Shown: positions 1 through 10,369 of the stretch, in pieces
Position numbering within the stretch: the first letter of the stretch is position 1
How the letters are laid out: each line of letters opens with the position of its first letter
DNA from: Paraglomus occultum
Taxonomy: Eukaryota; Glomeromycota; Glomeromycetes; Paraglomerales; Paraglomeraceae
NCBI GenBank assembly: GCA_910592205.1
Contig: CAJVPJ010000442.1
Coordinates: forward strand, 1 to 24,981
DNA: 24,981 bases
Direction: 5' to 3'
Position numbers and translations under genes: made by a program
The notes under the pieces: model-generated
Databases searched by the model: none
Told to the model about the DNA's origin: nothing
The model's input: only the letters and a program-made list of their open reading frames with translations

Positions 1-510
1 ATGGGTCAAATTTTTTATGTTTAATCAAGTATGACTCAAGCTTTAATATAAATATTTATAAAGCTGAGACGATCAGTGGTTGCTGAAATATGTACACTGT
101 GTCAAAACTTTTTGAACCCCCCACGTATATTCATACATTACATACATCTCTCTACTGCACGTGCGGTTGCTTACATTTCCACTTCGGAAAACTGGAAAAA
201 GGGAATTGAAACAGATGTGTTGAAAGACGAGAATAATGAATTTTATGAAAATAATTCTCAAGGAATGCGATTTAATGTGTGCTTAAAACGGAAGAATTTG
301 AAGACACTCTAACAATGATAAACGACATTGCAAAATATATTGAAGGCTGTGACGGATATTTTTACATGTAAGTACAAGTCGTTTTCTTTTATTTACTTCA
401 TATCTATCGTCCCCTTATTTTATTGACTTGTTTTTATTTTTAGTTTTCATAAAAAATATGCATGACCTCAAATGCAGACATTACTACTTTTTATTACCAT
501 TGCTCCCAGT

Positions 511-777
511 TTGATCTTTAGCAAAAAGTCAAAAAAGTCTGAAGAAACTGAAAAGCAACGTGACAGAAAACCATAACTTGATTCAAATGCAATGGCAATT
601 TGAACATTAAAATTGATGAAGCCTCGAAAAAAGCATCTCGAATTTACGCATGATATTCTTCATTCTCGTCCTGAGAGATGGTGTAACAAATGAGATGAAA
701 GTGGAAATTGGTCAGCAACTACATTTGTCACCGAAAATTACAATTAGCGTTAGTACATTGATCTGCTCTTTTCGCGC
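511..777 (+). pseudogene. Decayed FAR1/MULE-like DNA-binding fragment
   Basis: Several short reading frames follow one another in different phases and together resemble the N-terminal DNA-binding region of FAR1/MULE-like proteins that are multicopy in arbuscular mycorrhizal fungi. In order I see a basic Lys/Glu-rich stretch (KKSKKSEETEKQRDRKP, 526-573, ended by TAA), then FKCNGNLNIKID (from about 580), then THDILHSRPERW (about 646-681, ended by TGA), then GVTNEMKVEIGQQLHLSPKI (680-739). Each join needs a frame change, so no intact protein can be made. The family assignment comes from the pattern 'short beta strand with IKID, then LxHxxLHxRPE, then GVT-E-K--I---LHLSP', which I recall from such proteins; it is not proven here. 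It may be the 5' part of the same decayed unit as the next two entries. Confidence 0.4.
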
Positions 778-788
778 TACCAATTTTA

Positions 789-980
789 CCAGATACATAT
801 TATGAGGATGCCACGTTTTATAATCCTGGACTGGGAGCCTATGGTGATGAAAACTCGGACAGTGATTTTATTGCTGCACTTGCTGGCCAAGACTTTGATC
901 CATTTACACCGAATCAAAATCCAAACAAAACCGACTGTGTGGAAGCCAAGTTGAAGTCAAATTTAACGAAAAATCTGTGA
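789..980 (+). pseudogene. Acidic ORF fragment between the two decayed modules
   Basis: A 63-codon open stretch starts without a Met after a stop-rich region and ends at TGA (978-980). It is acidic and rich in Asp, Asn and Pro (for example YEDATFYNPGLGAYGDENSD). I do not recognise a domain. It sits in line with the fragments before and after it on the same strand, so I read it as the linker or middle part of one decayed gene. It could instead be chance open sequence. No start codon or promoter was evident. Confidence 0.25.
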
Positions 981-999
981 GAGTAACTGTAGTAGGCAG

Positions 1000-1884
1000 A
1001 TGCGTAGCTATTCCCGTTTCCTAGCTTGTTATGAAAACTGCAAAAGCGTCCTGAACAAGGAGAATTTCCTTCCCTCGCCCTCGACGACATTCTCCAACGC
1101 CCCGTTCACGATCCAGACGCTCATTGATGCACTACAGGTTCAATACAACGAGTACAGTATCGCCGTAACTAACATTCAAAAGAACAAAGCACTATATTTA
1201 GCCGGAGAGATCCTGTTAAAGCTTAAGATAGATCACAAAAGACACAGAAACTTCCGAATTTCTAATGATTTCCCGCGGAAGGCAAGGGCGTTTTATAGAC
1301 TTGCTCGTGAAGTTGGAGTGCAAATGATGTATGCGACAATCCCGGAACGACTTTTGTCTAGAATAAATGAAACTACGTTAAAGACAACGTGAGCTTGCCG
1401 ACGATCATGTCGATGACGATAACGATGCGAAATGACATGCCGAGAGTTCATTTCTCCCTTCTTAACCACGATGCTGTAAAGTATTTACAAGAAGCAATCC
1501 GCTTCTTGTGCTTAGAGCTGAAGATGAGCTTTGGCTTTGGTTCTGTGGACTACACGGTCGTGTTAGATGACATCATAATATGCGTAACAGAGGCGAAGAA
1601 AATGGATTTCGACAAAGGAGCAGCTCAAAACATAGTACAAATGCACAGTGCTGTAGAGAACCTAAGGAAGCGCAAGCTAGAAGACGTGGATTTGGAAGAT
1701 TCTGAGGAAAGTTCCAGTTATGGTGTATGGAATCGTGTCAAATGCTCGAAACTGGCTATTTTTGCAATGGGCAGGCACGGAAAACGATCCAGTCCTATAC
1801 ATATCTAATATGCAATCGTGCAACTGAAATAATGAAGGTGGAAGCAAAGAAATCGCGACATACATTATCGCAATCCTACAATAG
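1000..1884 (+). pseudogene. Frameshifted PD-(D/E)XK nuclease-like multigene-family member
   Basis: Two overlapping frames carry it. The first (1000-1392, 130 codons) is helical and basic, with repeated Tyr/Arg/Leu. The second (1389-1808) contains VDYTVVLDDIIICVTEAKK, a typical restriction-endonuclease-fold core with acidic D54, E68 and K70 (numbered from 1389), followed by a helix with QNIVQMHSAVENL. The pattern D-x13-E-x-K plus the 'AQNIVQ' helix matches PD-(D/E)XK-like proteins that occur in many copies in glomeromycete genomes. Near 1715 the frame breaks. The expected continuation (VMVYGIVSNARNWLF, then YIIAILQ and TAG at 1882-1884) lies in another phase and has an internal TGA. The 1389 'start' is only where the frame opens. 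The broken frames argue for a dead copy. Whether the intact relatives cut DNA is unknown. Confidence 0.5.
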
Positions 1885-3152
1885 CAGATTCATGGATTAA
1901 ACACAAAACGTCGCTGCGTCCTGAAGAAACCAAGACTGTCATTTAAATACACGTCTTATTGATAACATGACAGCATGCATGTAAATACTGCACAACATAA
2001 TTTGCTTGCTTGAATCCATAGGAAATCTCATTATGATCATAATAATGTAATGGTTTTTTCAACCAAGGTAAACCACCATTTTATTTTTTGACGAGAAAGA
2101 AAATGGAACTTTTTGATGTAGTGTTGCTTTTGCCAACTGGAACCGCCATAATGTATCTGGTGAACTTTATTTTAGTCTTTTTTATATGCCATGCGATTTT
2201 GCTACCCCTCTGAATTGCTAATTGACAATAAATGGATTGTCTGCACATTTTACGTATGTAATTGCCATGACTATGACTCGATGATTAACACATGATTTGG
2301 CAATAGTTTTCTCTTTCAAGTTTGAAATTTTGAGGCCATGTGTAAAGAACTATAATTGGGTTTTAAAAATGGATTATTCTCTCAGCAACATTGACAGTAA
2401 AAGACCTAAAATGTGATAAAAATATATATATGTATATATAAGATTACCCGTATATGAAAAATTCAAACTATAATGGTTCCACCGAATTCGCTTATCGTGA
2501 TCGCCTAGTACTAGTTAAATTCTTATTCTATTACTATGTCCTACATGAATGAAATCTTGTTCCCATTGTGATAATAACTATCTTTTGATACCGAGTCCAA
2601 AGTTTCAAAAAGTGTTTTATTATTATACAAAATCCAGATATTAGTTTACTACAGCCAAGCAAAGGTCAAAGTATGCAGTTATGGTAAAAACAAAAGATCG
2701 TAACCCAAAATAAACCTTTGACACGAGAACCTCTGTACAAAGCCTGTTTAGCGAATAACTAGTATCTAAGTTCGTATTTAAAAAAAACAACCCCAAATCA
2801 GAACTGGTTAATTCAAAGTTATATCATACAAAAATAACAACAGACTTGAAAAAGACATCAACTCAAGAGGCATTTAACATACTAATATCAATAGAAATAT
2901 CTATTTAAATACTTATACAATTGGTTTATTAAAAACGTCCAATAAAAGTTAATTTAGAAAGCAAAAGGATAAAATGTAAACAGGTTGCATTCTTCAAATC
3001 CCTTACCAGCACAAGTCAGACACCCCCCCCCCCCCTGAGCTATGATATGCAATTGTCCATATGCAACCTATAAAATCACTATATCCTTTTCGTTTTTCAT
3101 TTGCTTCCCCAGTTTTGCTTTCTTTCCTCTATTAGTTTCACTATCGTTAATC
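1885..3152. other. Non-coding AT-rich interval
   Basis: No convincing coding frame on either strand. It contains a short AT/GT dinucleotide run (2422-2440) and a pure run of 13 C (3023-3035), and otherwise unstructured AT-rich sequence. The right-hand part must hold the 3' UTR of the minus-strand gene that ends at 3153; I could not place its polyadenylation site. Confidence 0.5.
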
Positions 3153-5166
3153 CTAATTCTGTATCAAAAGATCTTCTCGGCGTTGTCCAGACATGGCTGA
3201 ACTTGTGTGGTATTCCGGCGAGAATGGTACGGCTAGGCCAGAAGAATGTTCATTTGTGAATGATGACGGTTGGTCATCTTCAGAGTTATTAGCCGGGAGT
3301 TTCCTGAATTCGAGATAATAGAGAGAAGAAATTTTATCATATTACATTTGGTACCGCGCGGTTTATGACATTGGTAAAAACAAACAAGCAAACAAACAAA
3401 AACAAACTTACCCTAATGCTTTCTCACTTGGCCCGCTAATTTGTGGGTCATAGATCGCTTCGTTATCGTCAGCGAATGGATTAGAATTACCGTATTTCAG
3501 TGGTTTACTATTATTCATTTATATTATTAATAATGCATACTAGGACTAGCGTAAGCATATCTTCAACGAAAACGTGCTTTTTGAAATTTTTACCTTGGAC
3601 CTACACCAGCCCCCTCGGATATATCGTAAAAGTGTTCCACGCCATTGGGTCGCGTGACCTATAAATTTTTTGTTAATCATTTATATCTTGGCTTTTATGC
3701 GACTGTCGATAATGTTCATTTTCAGCCCACCTGCTTTGATTCTGCCTTTGCCAAGCCAACATTCCGTCGATCAACCATATCATCGTATAGTTTAAACGAG
3801 TTTAGTAGTTCTTGGTTCACAGTGATCAAGGTGTCTGTATAAAGAGCGGAGAAGTGAATTAATTGGTGTCGCATGAAAAGACATTGAATTAACTTTAACT
3901 TACTTATAAGTTGCTCATCAGTAACTTCGGCCAAGTGTTTTCCCAGTCTTTGATGTATTTGTTTACATTTGTTATAGAATTCCTAAATAAATAAATCCGG
4001 TAAAGGTTTAGAAAACTGATAAAATAGAGCATACGCTCTACTTGTGAAAAGATACCTGAATCAACTCGTTTTTAGTAATATCCTCGCTCTCAGGATCAGT
4101 AAATGCTAACGTTTGGTTGAGCACTTGTGCAGCATTCTTGGCCACTTCAATATCGTCTGTCATTGCAGCCATCTAAAGAACAAACAAAAAATTTAAGCAA
4201 AACTCAATTGGTATGCAAATGTTATCCGATTCAGTGAACGTAGTAGGCGCTTACTGGATTGTTCCATGTTGGATTGTTCTGAATTACTCGTCCCTATCCA
4301 ATAAGAAAACAAGAATGATAGCGACCAATCAAACTTTAGCACCTTAAAATAAACTTTCAATAGTATCATCTTACGACCAAATAAATACACACCGTAATTG
4401 TGATTTCCTTTTGCATGATTCTCCCGTACAAATTTGAAATAGGATATAAACTCGGCTCATTCTTGAACCTTTCTGCCAAATCGCGAAGCGAATTAATCAG
4501 TAAAACCTTTGTAGCTGCATCGGTGTTCGAAGCTGTCGCAACTTGTTCGATATTATCCAGAAACTTTTTCGATGCCAATTCGGCTGTGACAAGGGTTCAG
4601 ACATGTATGGTAAGTCTCAAAAAACAAGTTGAAAGCTTGGTTTAACGTAACGAGCGATTTTCTTTTCTTACCATGAAATCTGGCACCGCAGTTGTCGGCT
4701 AATGATCTGAGAACCTACAAAATAATTTTCTCACAAAGTTCAACTAGAGTTTTATTCACCCCCCTTCTTATTGTTTCTTTTTTCGTCACATATTTCATAC
4801 CGTTATCGTCCGCGCTTGTACAGCGGGCGTATTTTGCGATCGCACCAATTTCTTCCTAACAAACTTTGCTGCTTCTTTAGCACCAGAATCATTTGCGTTA
4901 ACAGTATCACAGATCTTAGCGATCAACGCCCAATCATCTTCTGCTTTATTAACCGCTTGTTCTGGATTCAGCACATTGGATCAGAGGGAGGGGAGGAAAA
5001 AAGTGAGAGAGGAAGAAAGGGAAGTGTATCATTAAGGATAAACGATCCGATTATGAGTTAGACCTTGACGGGGAATTATAACGGAAACCAACGCTTTTAC
5101 ATATATGGATAGCAACTTACCCAGGTTCTCACTTATTATGGTTCTGGATCTGTCAAAGATGCGCAT
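3153..5166 (-). CDS. LSB5: LSB5-like VHS/GAT endocytic adaptor, 11 exons
   Basis: Predicted ubiquitin- and membrane-sorting adaptor of the actin/endocytosis machinery. My splice model has exons 5166-5121, 4961-4801, 4714-4672, 4583-4393, 4293-4255, 4172-4056, 3982-3904, 3834-3731, 3658-3594, 3507-3412 and 3303-3153. All introns are GT-AG, all phases agree, and the total is 1092 nt (363 aa). Residues 1-147 form a VHS domain (DDWALIAKICDTVN, KEAAKFVRKKLV, ADNCGARFH, ERFKNEPSLYPISNLY). About 165-255 is a GAT helical bundle (EVAKNAAQVLNQ, EFYNKCKQIHQRLGKHLAEV, LITVNQELLNSFKLYDDM). An NPF motif at 291-293 is the kind of site that binds SHD1 or EH domains, as in yeast Lsb5 with Sla1. The start ATG (5166) lies in AAACAAAATG and leaves a normal-length VHS N-terminus. 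A GGA or TOM1-type name is less likely because no clathrin-box or ear domain follows. Splice sites are inferred, not transcript-proven. Confidence 0.85.
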
Positions 5167-5233
5167 TTTGTTTATGTTTCTATGAAAAAGACGACCAAAG
5201 TTTAGCTTTTTATATATCGGAATGGCTGCCAAC

Positions 5234-5326
5234 CTTAATAATGTCGTCAACACCAAGCACCCAAGGAACGCCAAGTTGATGCGCAACTGGCGCAATGGGG
5301 AAATCCCGAAGCAACTCTCTGTCCAT
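5234..5326 (-). other. Unexplained 31-codon open stretch upstream of LSB5
   Basis: Directly upstream of the LSB5 start, on the same strand, a 31-codon stretch (begins MDRELLRDFPIAPVAHQLG) has protein-like composition and ends at AAG followed by GT (5233-5232). If that GT were a donor, its phase does not match the acceptor before the LSB5 start exon (CATAG, just upstream of 5179), so I cannot splice the two together in frame. It may be a 5' UTR ORF, an exon of a different transcript, or chance. No database check was possible. Confidence 0.2.
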
Positions 5327-5540
5327 TATTTGCAATGGTTGGTATGTTGACAAGCGTGAAATCCCTTCCTTTACGAATTAGTGAATCTATATACAATAGA
5401 GAGAGACACAACACTATGAATACCAACCTTACTAAATAAATTAAATTCGCCACTATGACTTGTATGTTTTCTCTGTTTGTTATAGTTATAAACGATATAT
5501 AATAAGGATGACTTTAACCCAACACAAAGTAAGCCAAAGC

Positions 5541-5579
5541 TTATATATATATATATATATTATATATATGTATATATTC
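5541..5579. repeat. TA-dinucleotide microsatellite
   Basis: About 39 bp of nearly pure alternating TA, interrupted by single breaks, between the 5' side of the LSB5-like gene and the 3' side of the sphingomyelinase-like gene. The rest of 5327-6052 shows no gene that I can support. It must contain the LSB5 promoter and the 3' UTR of the next gene, but no clear core elements stand out. Confidence 0.8.
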
Positions 5580-6052
5580 TGAATGAATAAAAATTCCTAT
5601 TCGTCCCGCTTGGGAATGATAAATGTTGCACAAAAGCATTGCGGGTAAGTCATGAAACTTGGCAGGTTTGGGATGTGACTGCGTATAGAATGTGCAGCGA
5701 ATGAGAACAGAGAACCAAATATCAAATCGGCGCAGGAGATTTCAGGGGTTCAAACATAAAGACTAGTATGAAATTACCATGTCATATAAGTTTGGTCACA
5801 CACCACCAAAATGGTGTAAATATGGGAATTTTTGCTTTCATTTTTCTTCTTGGAAGCAAACTTTCCCTAAAATTTGATAATCGTTCAACTTAATATTAGC
5901 ATCCGAAAAATTCCAGAATTTGCATGCTTTTTAGTGAAACAGAATCAAAAAAAAGGCGTACTGTCTATTGTTAACGAGGAATCTGGCTTGAATGTTTATT
6001 AATTATTTATATAATAATAACATCACGTCAATATTCACAATAATCCAAATTA

Positions 6053-7534
6053 CTAGGGAACGACCAATACTGTGCTGATTCCATAGTGGTCTGTGAAAAA
6101 GAAAAGGAAATCATTAGCATTGGTTAATAATTAATTTAAAACACACTTGCGGGAAAACCGCTCCAACACTTGCCAGAAATCTGAGAAAATTCAAAACTCC
6201 CATCAGTCGAAAATTCCTCAACTTTTGTATTCTTTATATCAATCTCTACTGTATCATCCTCCTCTTTTTCCGCCTCGTCCCGACTTTCCAATACAAAAAT
6301 ATAATCCAGACTACACTGTTTTCCCAGTCGCTGTTTGGCTTTTAATACACTTTCTCGTGATTGAGGAGAACCATTTTTGTTAGCCAGGCCGGCATACGTG
6401 ATAGGATGTTCGGAATAGGTTTCTTTCAGAACGTCACGGATAGAGAATTGAGCGGAAGAAGAATATCGAAGCCCAGCAATAGAGAACCGTGGATTAGCAT
6501 AGTTTGCAGGGATGCCCTTTCCCGAAAGAATTTTCTGCATCAAAAAATATTCTCTGCTATCTTCCTGGTTATCAACAAAGTCACTGTCCAGAATATAACT
6601 CATCGCACTCTTGTCATCGTCCAGACTAGCATTTGCCTCGCTAAGGGTATTATTATTATTATTATTATTACTACTACTACGTCGTCTTTTCTTGTTGGAA
6701 AAAGTCCTACTCTTTTCACTCATGCCATCGTCATCCTCGTCGGTCCTTCTGCCATCAACGTTGAGATCGCCAACAACCATCACCATCTCGTTTGGCTTGA
6801 ATTCGTATATGGCTTTACACCTGTCTACAAACTGTCTCAACTGATGTACTTGCTGGAACCGTATGCGAACGTTGGTATCGGATAATGAGGGATGCGGATC
6901 ACAAGAAGATTGTAGTTGTGTTACGAATAGATGAATCGGACATGTAGGCTTTACGGCTATCTTTGCGTAAAGAGAACCTTTGGGAACAAAACTAGAGGGG
7001 TACAGCCAGGCCAGCGAGTAAATGTAAATGTTAGGTTCGGATGATTTGCAAGTCACCTCCAACCTTGCCCATCCCTCTTTTGCTGCTTTCCCATGTTACT
7101 TACCGATCTCCCTGACAACCGAAAATCATCTCTTCTGAATCTGTTATGGGGAACCTACTCAATATCAACAGCCCGCCGTCAATCATTCCTCTCGTCAACT
7201 TGTTCTTGCTCTTTAGCACATATCCGAACCCATTCTCCCCTGCAGCATTGATCAACTTTTGTCGTCGCCCACTCCCGAACCCATACATCTCTTGAAGACA
7301 TACAATATCATAATTTGGCAGGATATTTGTAATGAAATAATTCATACGGTCTGCTTTGTACGGGGTGTTTGTCATCAGTGGCTGTAGAAAGATGTTGAGA
7401 GAGAGTAATTTTACTTTGGTGGTTGAGTTGTCAGCATTTGTCGAGGAAAGTGGAGTTTGGGTTATCGTGGGCGAAAGAATCGGAGCGGCAATGTTGGTGG
7501 GTGAAGTTGGAGTTTGAGGTCTTTCTTGAGCCAT
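6053..7534 (-). CDS. Neutral-sphingomyelinase-like EEP phosphodiesterase
   Basis: Predicted Mg2+-dependent hydrolase of the endonuclease/exonuclease/phosphatase fold, closest in layout to neutral sphingomyelinases (sphingomyelin or inositol-phosphosphingolipid to ceramide). Exons 7534-7104, 6991-6159 and 6090-6053, with consistent phases, give 433 aa. Visible family motifs: LSLNIF (N47), CLQEMYG (E82, metal ligand), GGLLILSRFPI (120-130), KGSLYAKI (148-155), GDLNVDGR (D219, N221), SLDYIF (D373) and SDHYG (D422, H423, the general-base pair). Only the third exon supplies HYG, which supports the last intron; its donor (G|GTTTTC) is weak but is the choice that restores SDH. Start: ATG 7534 (MAQERPQTP); the frame extends to 7555 only with a non-ATG codon. 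Oddities: the usual TH of the HLxxTHLQ strand reads TQ (Q169); a Ser/Asn-rich charged insert follows GDLN; no C-terminal membrane spans as in yeast Isc1 and no signal peptide. Substrate is an inference. Confidence 0.8.
6649..6680. repeat. ATT/ACT trinucleotide run inside the sphingomyelinase-like CDS
   Basis: A trinucleotide run that on the coding (minus) strand reads AGT repeats then AAT repeats, encoding part of the Ser/Asn tract in the insert after the GDLN metal-binding motif. Length changes here would stay in frame. It lies in a poorly conserved, probably disordered loop between catalytic segments. Confidence 0.85.
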
Positions 7535-8525
7535 TGTGGATTGTAAAAAGGACACAAATTCATGCGTCTTTTTTTTTAAACTCCGGTTATTTATATTCTT
7601 CGGGTTATATGCATGGATATGAAAATTACAAATATTTGTTCCTTGTTACGCTTTCCTGCATATTCGTTACATGCGTTGTCGCTCTCATAATTTTTCTTTT
7701 CGCGCGAAATTAAAAAGAGTGACAGAAGAAATGGGAATAGACGGGAAAATTTTGATCTCCTGTTGGTCGCGTCGTCTGAAAAAGGAAAATGCACGAAATT
7801 CAGAGAAAAGACACAACACCAATCCACTTGTAGTAATCATTCCCATTTGGTTACACTTAATCTGAACAAATTATGCAAGGTCTCCTCCGACATTTAAAGA
7901 AGGGGTGCATCGCCTTTACTAATAATAATATTCTTTGACTTACTATCATAATCAGTGTTATTGTTAGTATTATATTAGTATTAGCATTAGTTAGTACCAG
8001 CCATTCAACATACCGTCTTGTTGTAATACCTATGTGAGAAAATAATAAAACACCAACTTTATGGTCTTTTAAACAAAGCCTGATACAAATACAAAACTTG
8101 TTAACAAGGTAGGCATAATAAACAAATTGTCAATGAGCGTTCACAGCATATTTGTTCACCAATGATTGGTTAACGGTTTTCACCAAATGTAAACGTCCTT
8201 GCCAGCGATTGTCGAGCCATTGGAAGGCGTCTGAATAAATCTTTACGCCAAAGTAAAGACATTGACCCATAAGCGATATACATTCAAACAATGGCATGCT
8301 GTAGAAGACGTGATGTTGACAAAAAGTGGCAGATAACGCTCTTTATTATTTCTAATATTCCCAAATTAAAAATAAATTAGGAATTGTTACTATACAAGGA
8401 AATGGTTTGCTATATTTATCCACTATGAAAAAACGCATTGGCAAATTGTTAGATTATTGCCATTGACAAACTGGCGCAGTAGAATAAAGACTTTACAAAT
8501 GAATTTGTAGCACAAAGGTGTCATT
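7535..8525. other. Intergenic, upstream of the sphingomyelinase-like gene
   Basis: No coding region that I can support. Open stretches here overlap each other on opposite strands and have no recognisable protein features. The promoter of the minus-strand gene should lie just right of 7534; an A-run and AT-rich sequence are present but no firm TATA or initiator was identified. Confidence 0.4.
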
Positions 8526-8735
8526 TCGCAATAATAATAGTAATTCTATCACGCAATAATAATAGTAATTCAATAATAACAATAATACAAGTAATAATAA
8601 CGACTAGCGACGACGACGACAACAACAACAACATCATCATCAACAACAACGACGACAACAACATCATCATCATCAACAACGACGACGACGACATCAACAA
8701 CATCAACAATAATAACAATTACAATAATAATATAC
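8526..8735. repeat. Compound trinucleotide repeat field (AAT, CAA, CGA, CAT)
   Basis: About 210 bp of interleaved trinucleotide blocks: AAT runs, a 19-bp direct repeat (CGCAATAATAATAGTAATT, seen twice near 8528 and 8552), then alternating CGA, CAA and CAT blocks (8607-8708), then AAT again. Open frames across it on both strands are low-complexity artefacts of the repeat. It lies in a gene-free stretch. Confidence 0.85.
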
Positions 8736-9507
8736 CAGCATTCACTTAATCAGTCGGTGGTAAACTTTTACAAGCCCGTTTGTTTGATTGGTAATTTACA
8801 ATTCAACGGCTGAAAATTGGATTAATGTACATATACAGTAACGGTTAATAGAATGGTATCGACAGCCACGTTGCCTTCATCAGATTAAATCGGGTCAACA
8901 ATTAAACCAACAGTTATTACCCTGCCAAACGTGACACTTAAATCGCAAAGCCAATCCTACGCGTTAACCTGTTCAACCGTCTTTCCTTCACAATGGCGGT
9001 AATTTACCCGAGAAAACAAGGGTTTTTCCCTGTATAGTCGATTAACAGATTCAACCAAAAAGACCCCCCGTAATAAACTATTAAAAGTACAAACAAGCAA
9101 TTGTAATGATGACCCGTTTATTGCATTGGCAAAGAAATGACTTTTTTTTTTTCAACGATGACCGTACTTGGGTGAGGGGACGTGTAGCTGAAAACCCGCG
9201 TAATGACTCTTAATACATCAACATCATCGTGACTGACTTATGCGTAGTCGATCAAAAAGTATGTATGCGCCATTACATAACCATTATTGAACTATCATTC
9301 GGTCAACACAGAGTATGCGGTGGTACATGCGACTATATTATGTACTGGCAGAAGTAACAGTTAAACACACTTGCAGCAAGATTTCGAAGTTCTGGTATAA
9401 CCGTATAAAGTCACACGAATATTGATTGAAATGGCTCGTATTATGATGGCATGGTACAGACATTGTAGCACCACGCATAGCGGCTCACATTCCTAAACAA
9501 TGACTGT

Positions 9508-9577
9508 TCCCCTCATCCCCTCACCTCCCCCCCCTCACCTCCCTTCCCCACACATACTAATACCCCCCCCTTCCCGT
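9508..9577. repeat. C-rich tract with G-quadruplex potential on the minus strand
   Basis: Seven or more runs of three or more C on the plus strand, including two runs of eight, separated by short loops. On the minus strand this gives enough consecutive G runs for intramolecular quadruplex formation. The rest of 8736-10369 holds no gene I can support, only A/T homopolymers. Confidence 0.6.
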
Positions 9578-10369
9578 ACGAAGCACACGATTACTTTTAA
9601 TCAATACGCTACGTCACACAAATGGTTGGTGGGGATATTACGAAACATATACACTCCCCTCTAATAATGAATTGACTTACTGAACGTTTGGGTAGAACAA
9701 GAACTGTCTGCAATGCAAATCTAGATCGAAAATTCTTTGGAAGAAAAAGTTCCTATGTTTGAACATGTCCAAGTCTGCGGAATCTATTTACTAAAACAAC
9801 AATCCATTCCAGTACAAAAGAATAAGACGTTTTTTTGTATTATATGATCAAAGAAGAAAAGAAAAAAAAAAGATATAAAACGCACACGAATTTCTCAGAG
9901 ACATTCTCTGATTTTATCACTGAATTCTTTGAAATAGGACATCACTAATACGCGCTATCGAACCTGATGCGACTTGTTAATCGGTGAGAGTTAAGGATGC
10001 AAAAGACTGGCGAAAGAAAATATTCAAAAGCCTTTGGAAATCTTCATTTCACAATCCACAATTAAGGGATTTTTTTTTTACATCTGCATTTTCTTTTTTT
10101 GTCTTTCTTCTTATTTCTAAGTGGAGGGGAGAAAACGAAAATAAAATCTTTCATTCTGTTCCGCTGAATAGCATTAAAAAAGAAAAGAAAAAAAGAGCCC
10201 AAAAAATGCAATTTTGTGTGGTTTAGCATTTCTAGTCGGTTTCAAGATTCCAATATCAACTTTTGCGATTGCCCTCCCTCTCATCTCTCCAAAAAAACAT
10301 TGTTATTCCAATACGAACTGCTTTTTTAAAAAAAAAAAAAAAAGAACAAGCTTACCTTGATATAAAACT

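Noticed and set aside
1-312. Open frames of 62 and 78 codons on both strands at the window start
   Set aside because: They overlap on opposite strands and show no protein family features.
6147-6885. Plus-strand open frames of 78-174 codons
   Set aside because: They are antisense shadows of the sphingomyelinase-like exon 2; repeats such as poly-Ile/Thr come from the AAT/ACT run read backwards.
8521-8718. Minus-strand frame of Leu/Met/Ser repeats that resembles a hydrophobic protein
   Set aside because: Entirely generated by the trinucleotide repeat field; no start context or flanking coding sequence.
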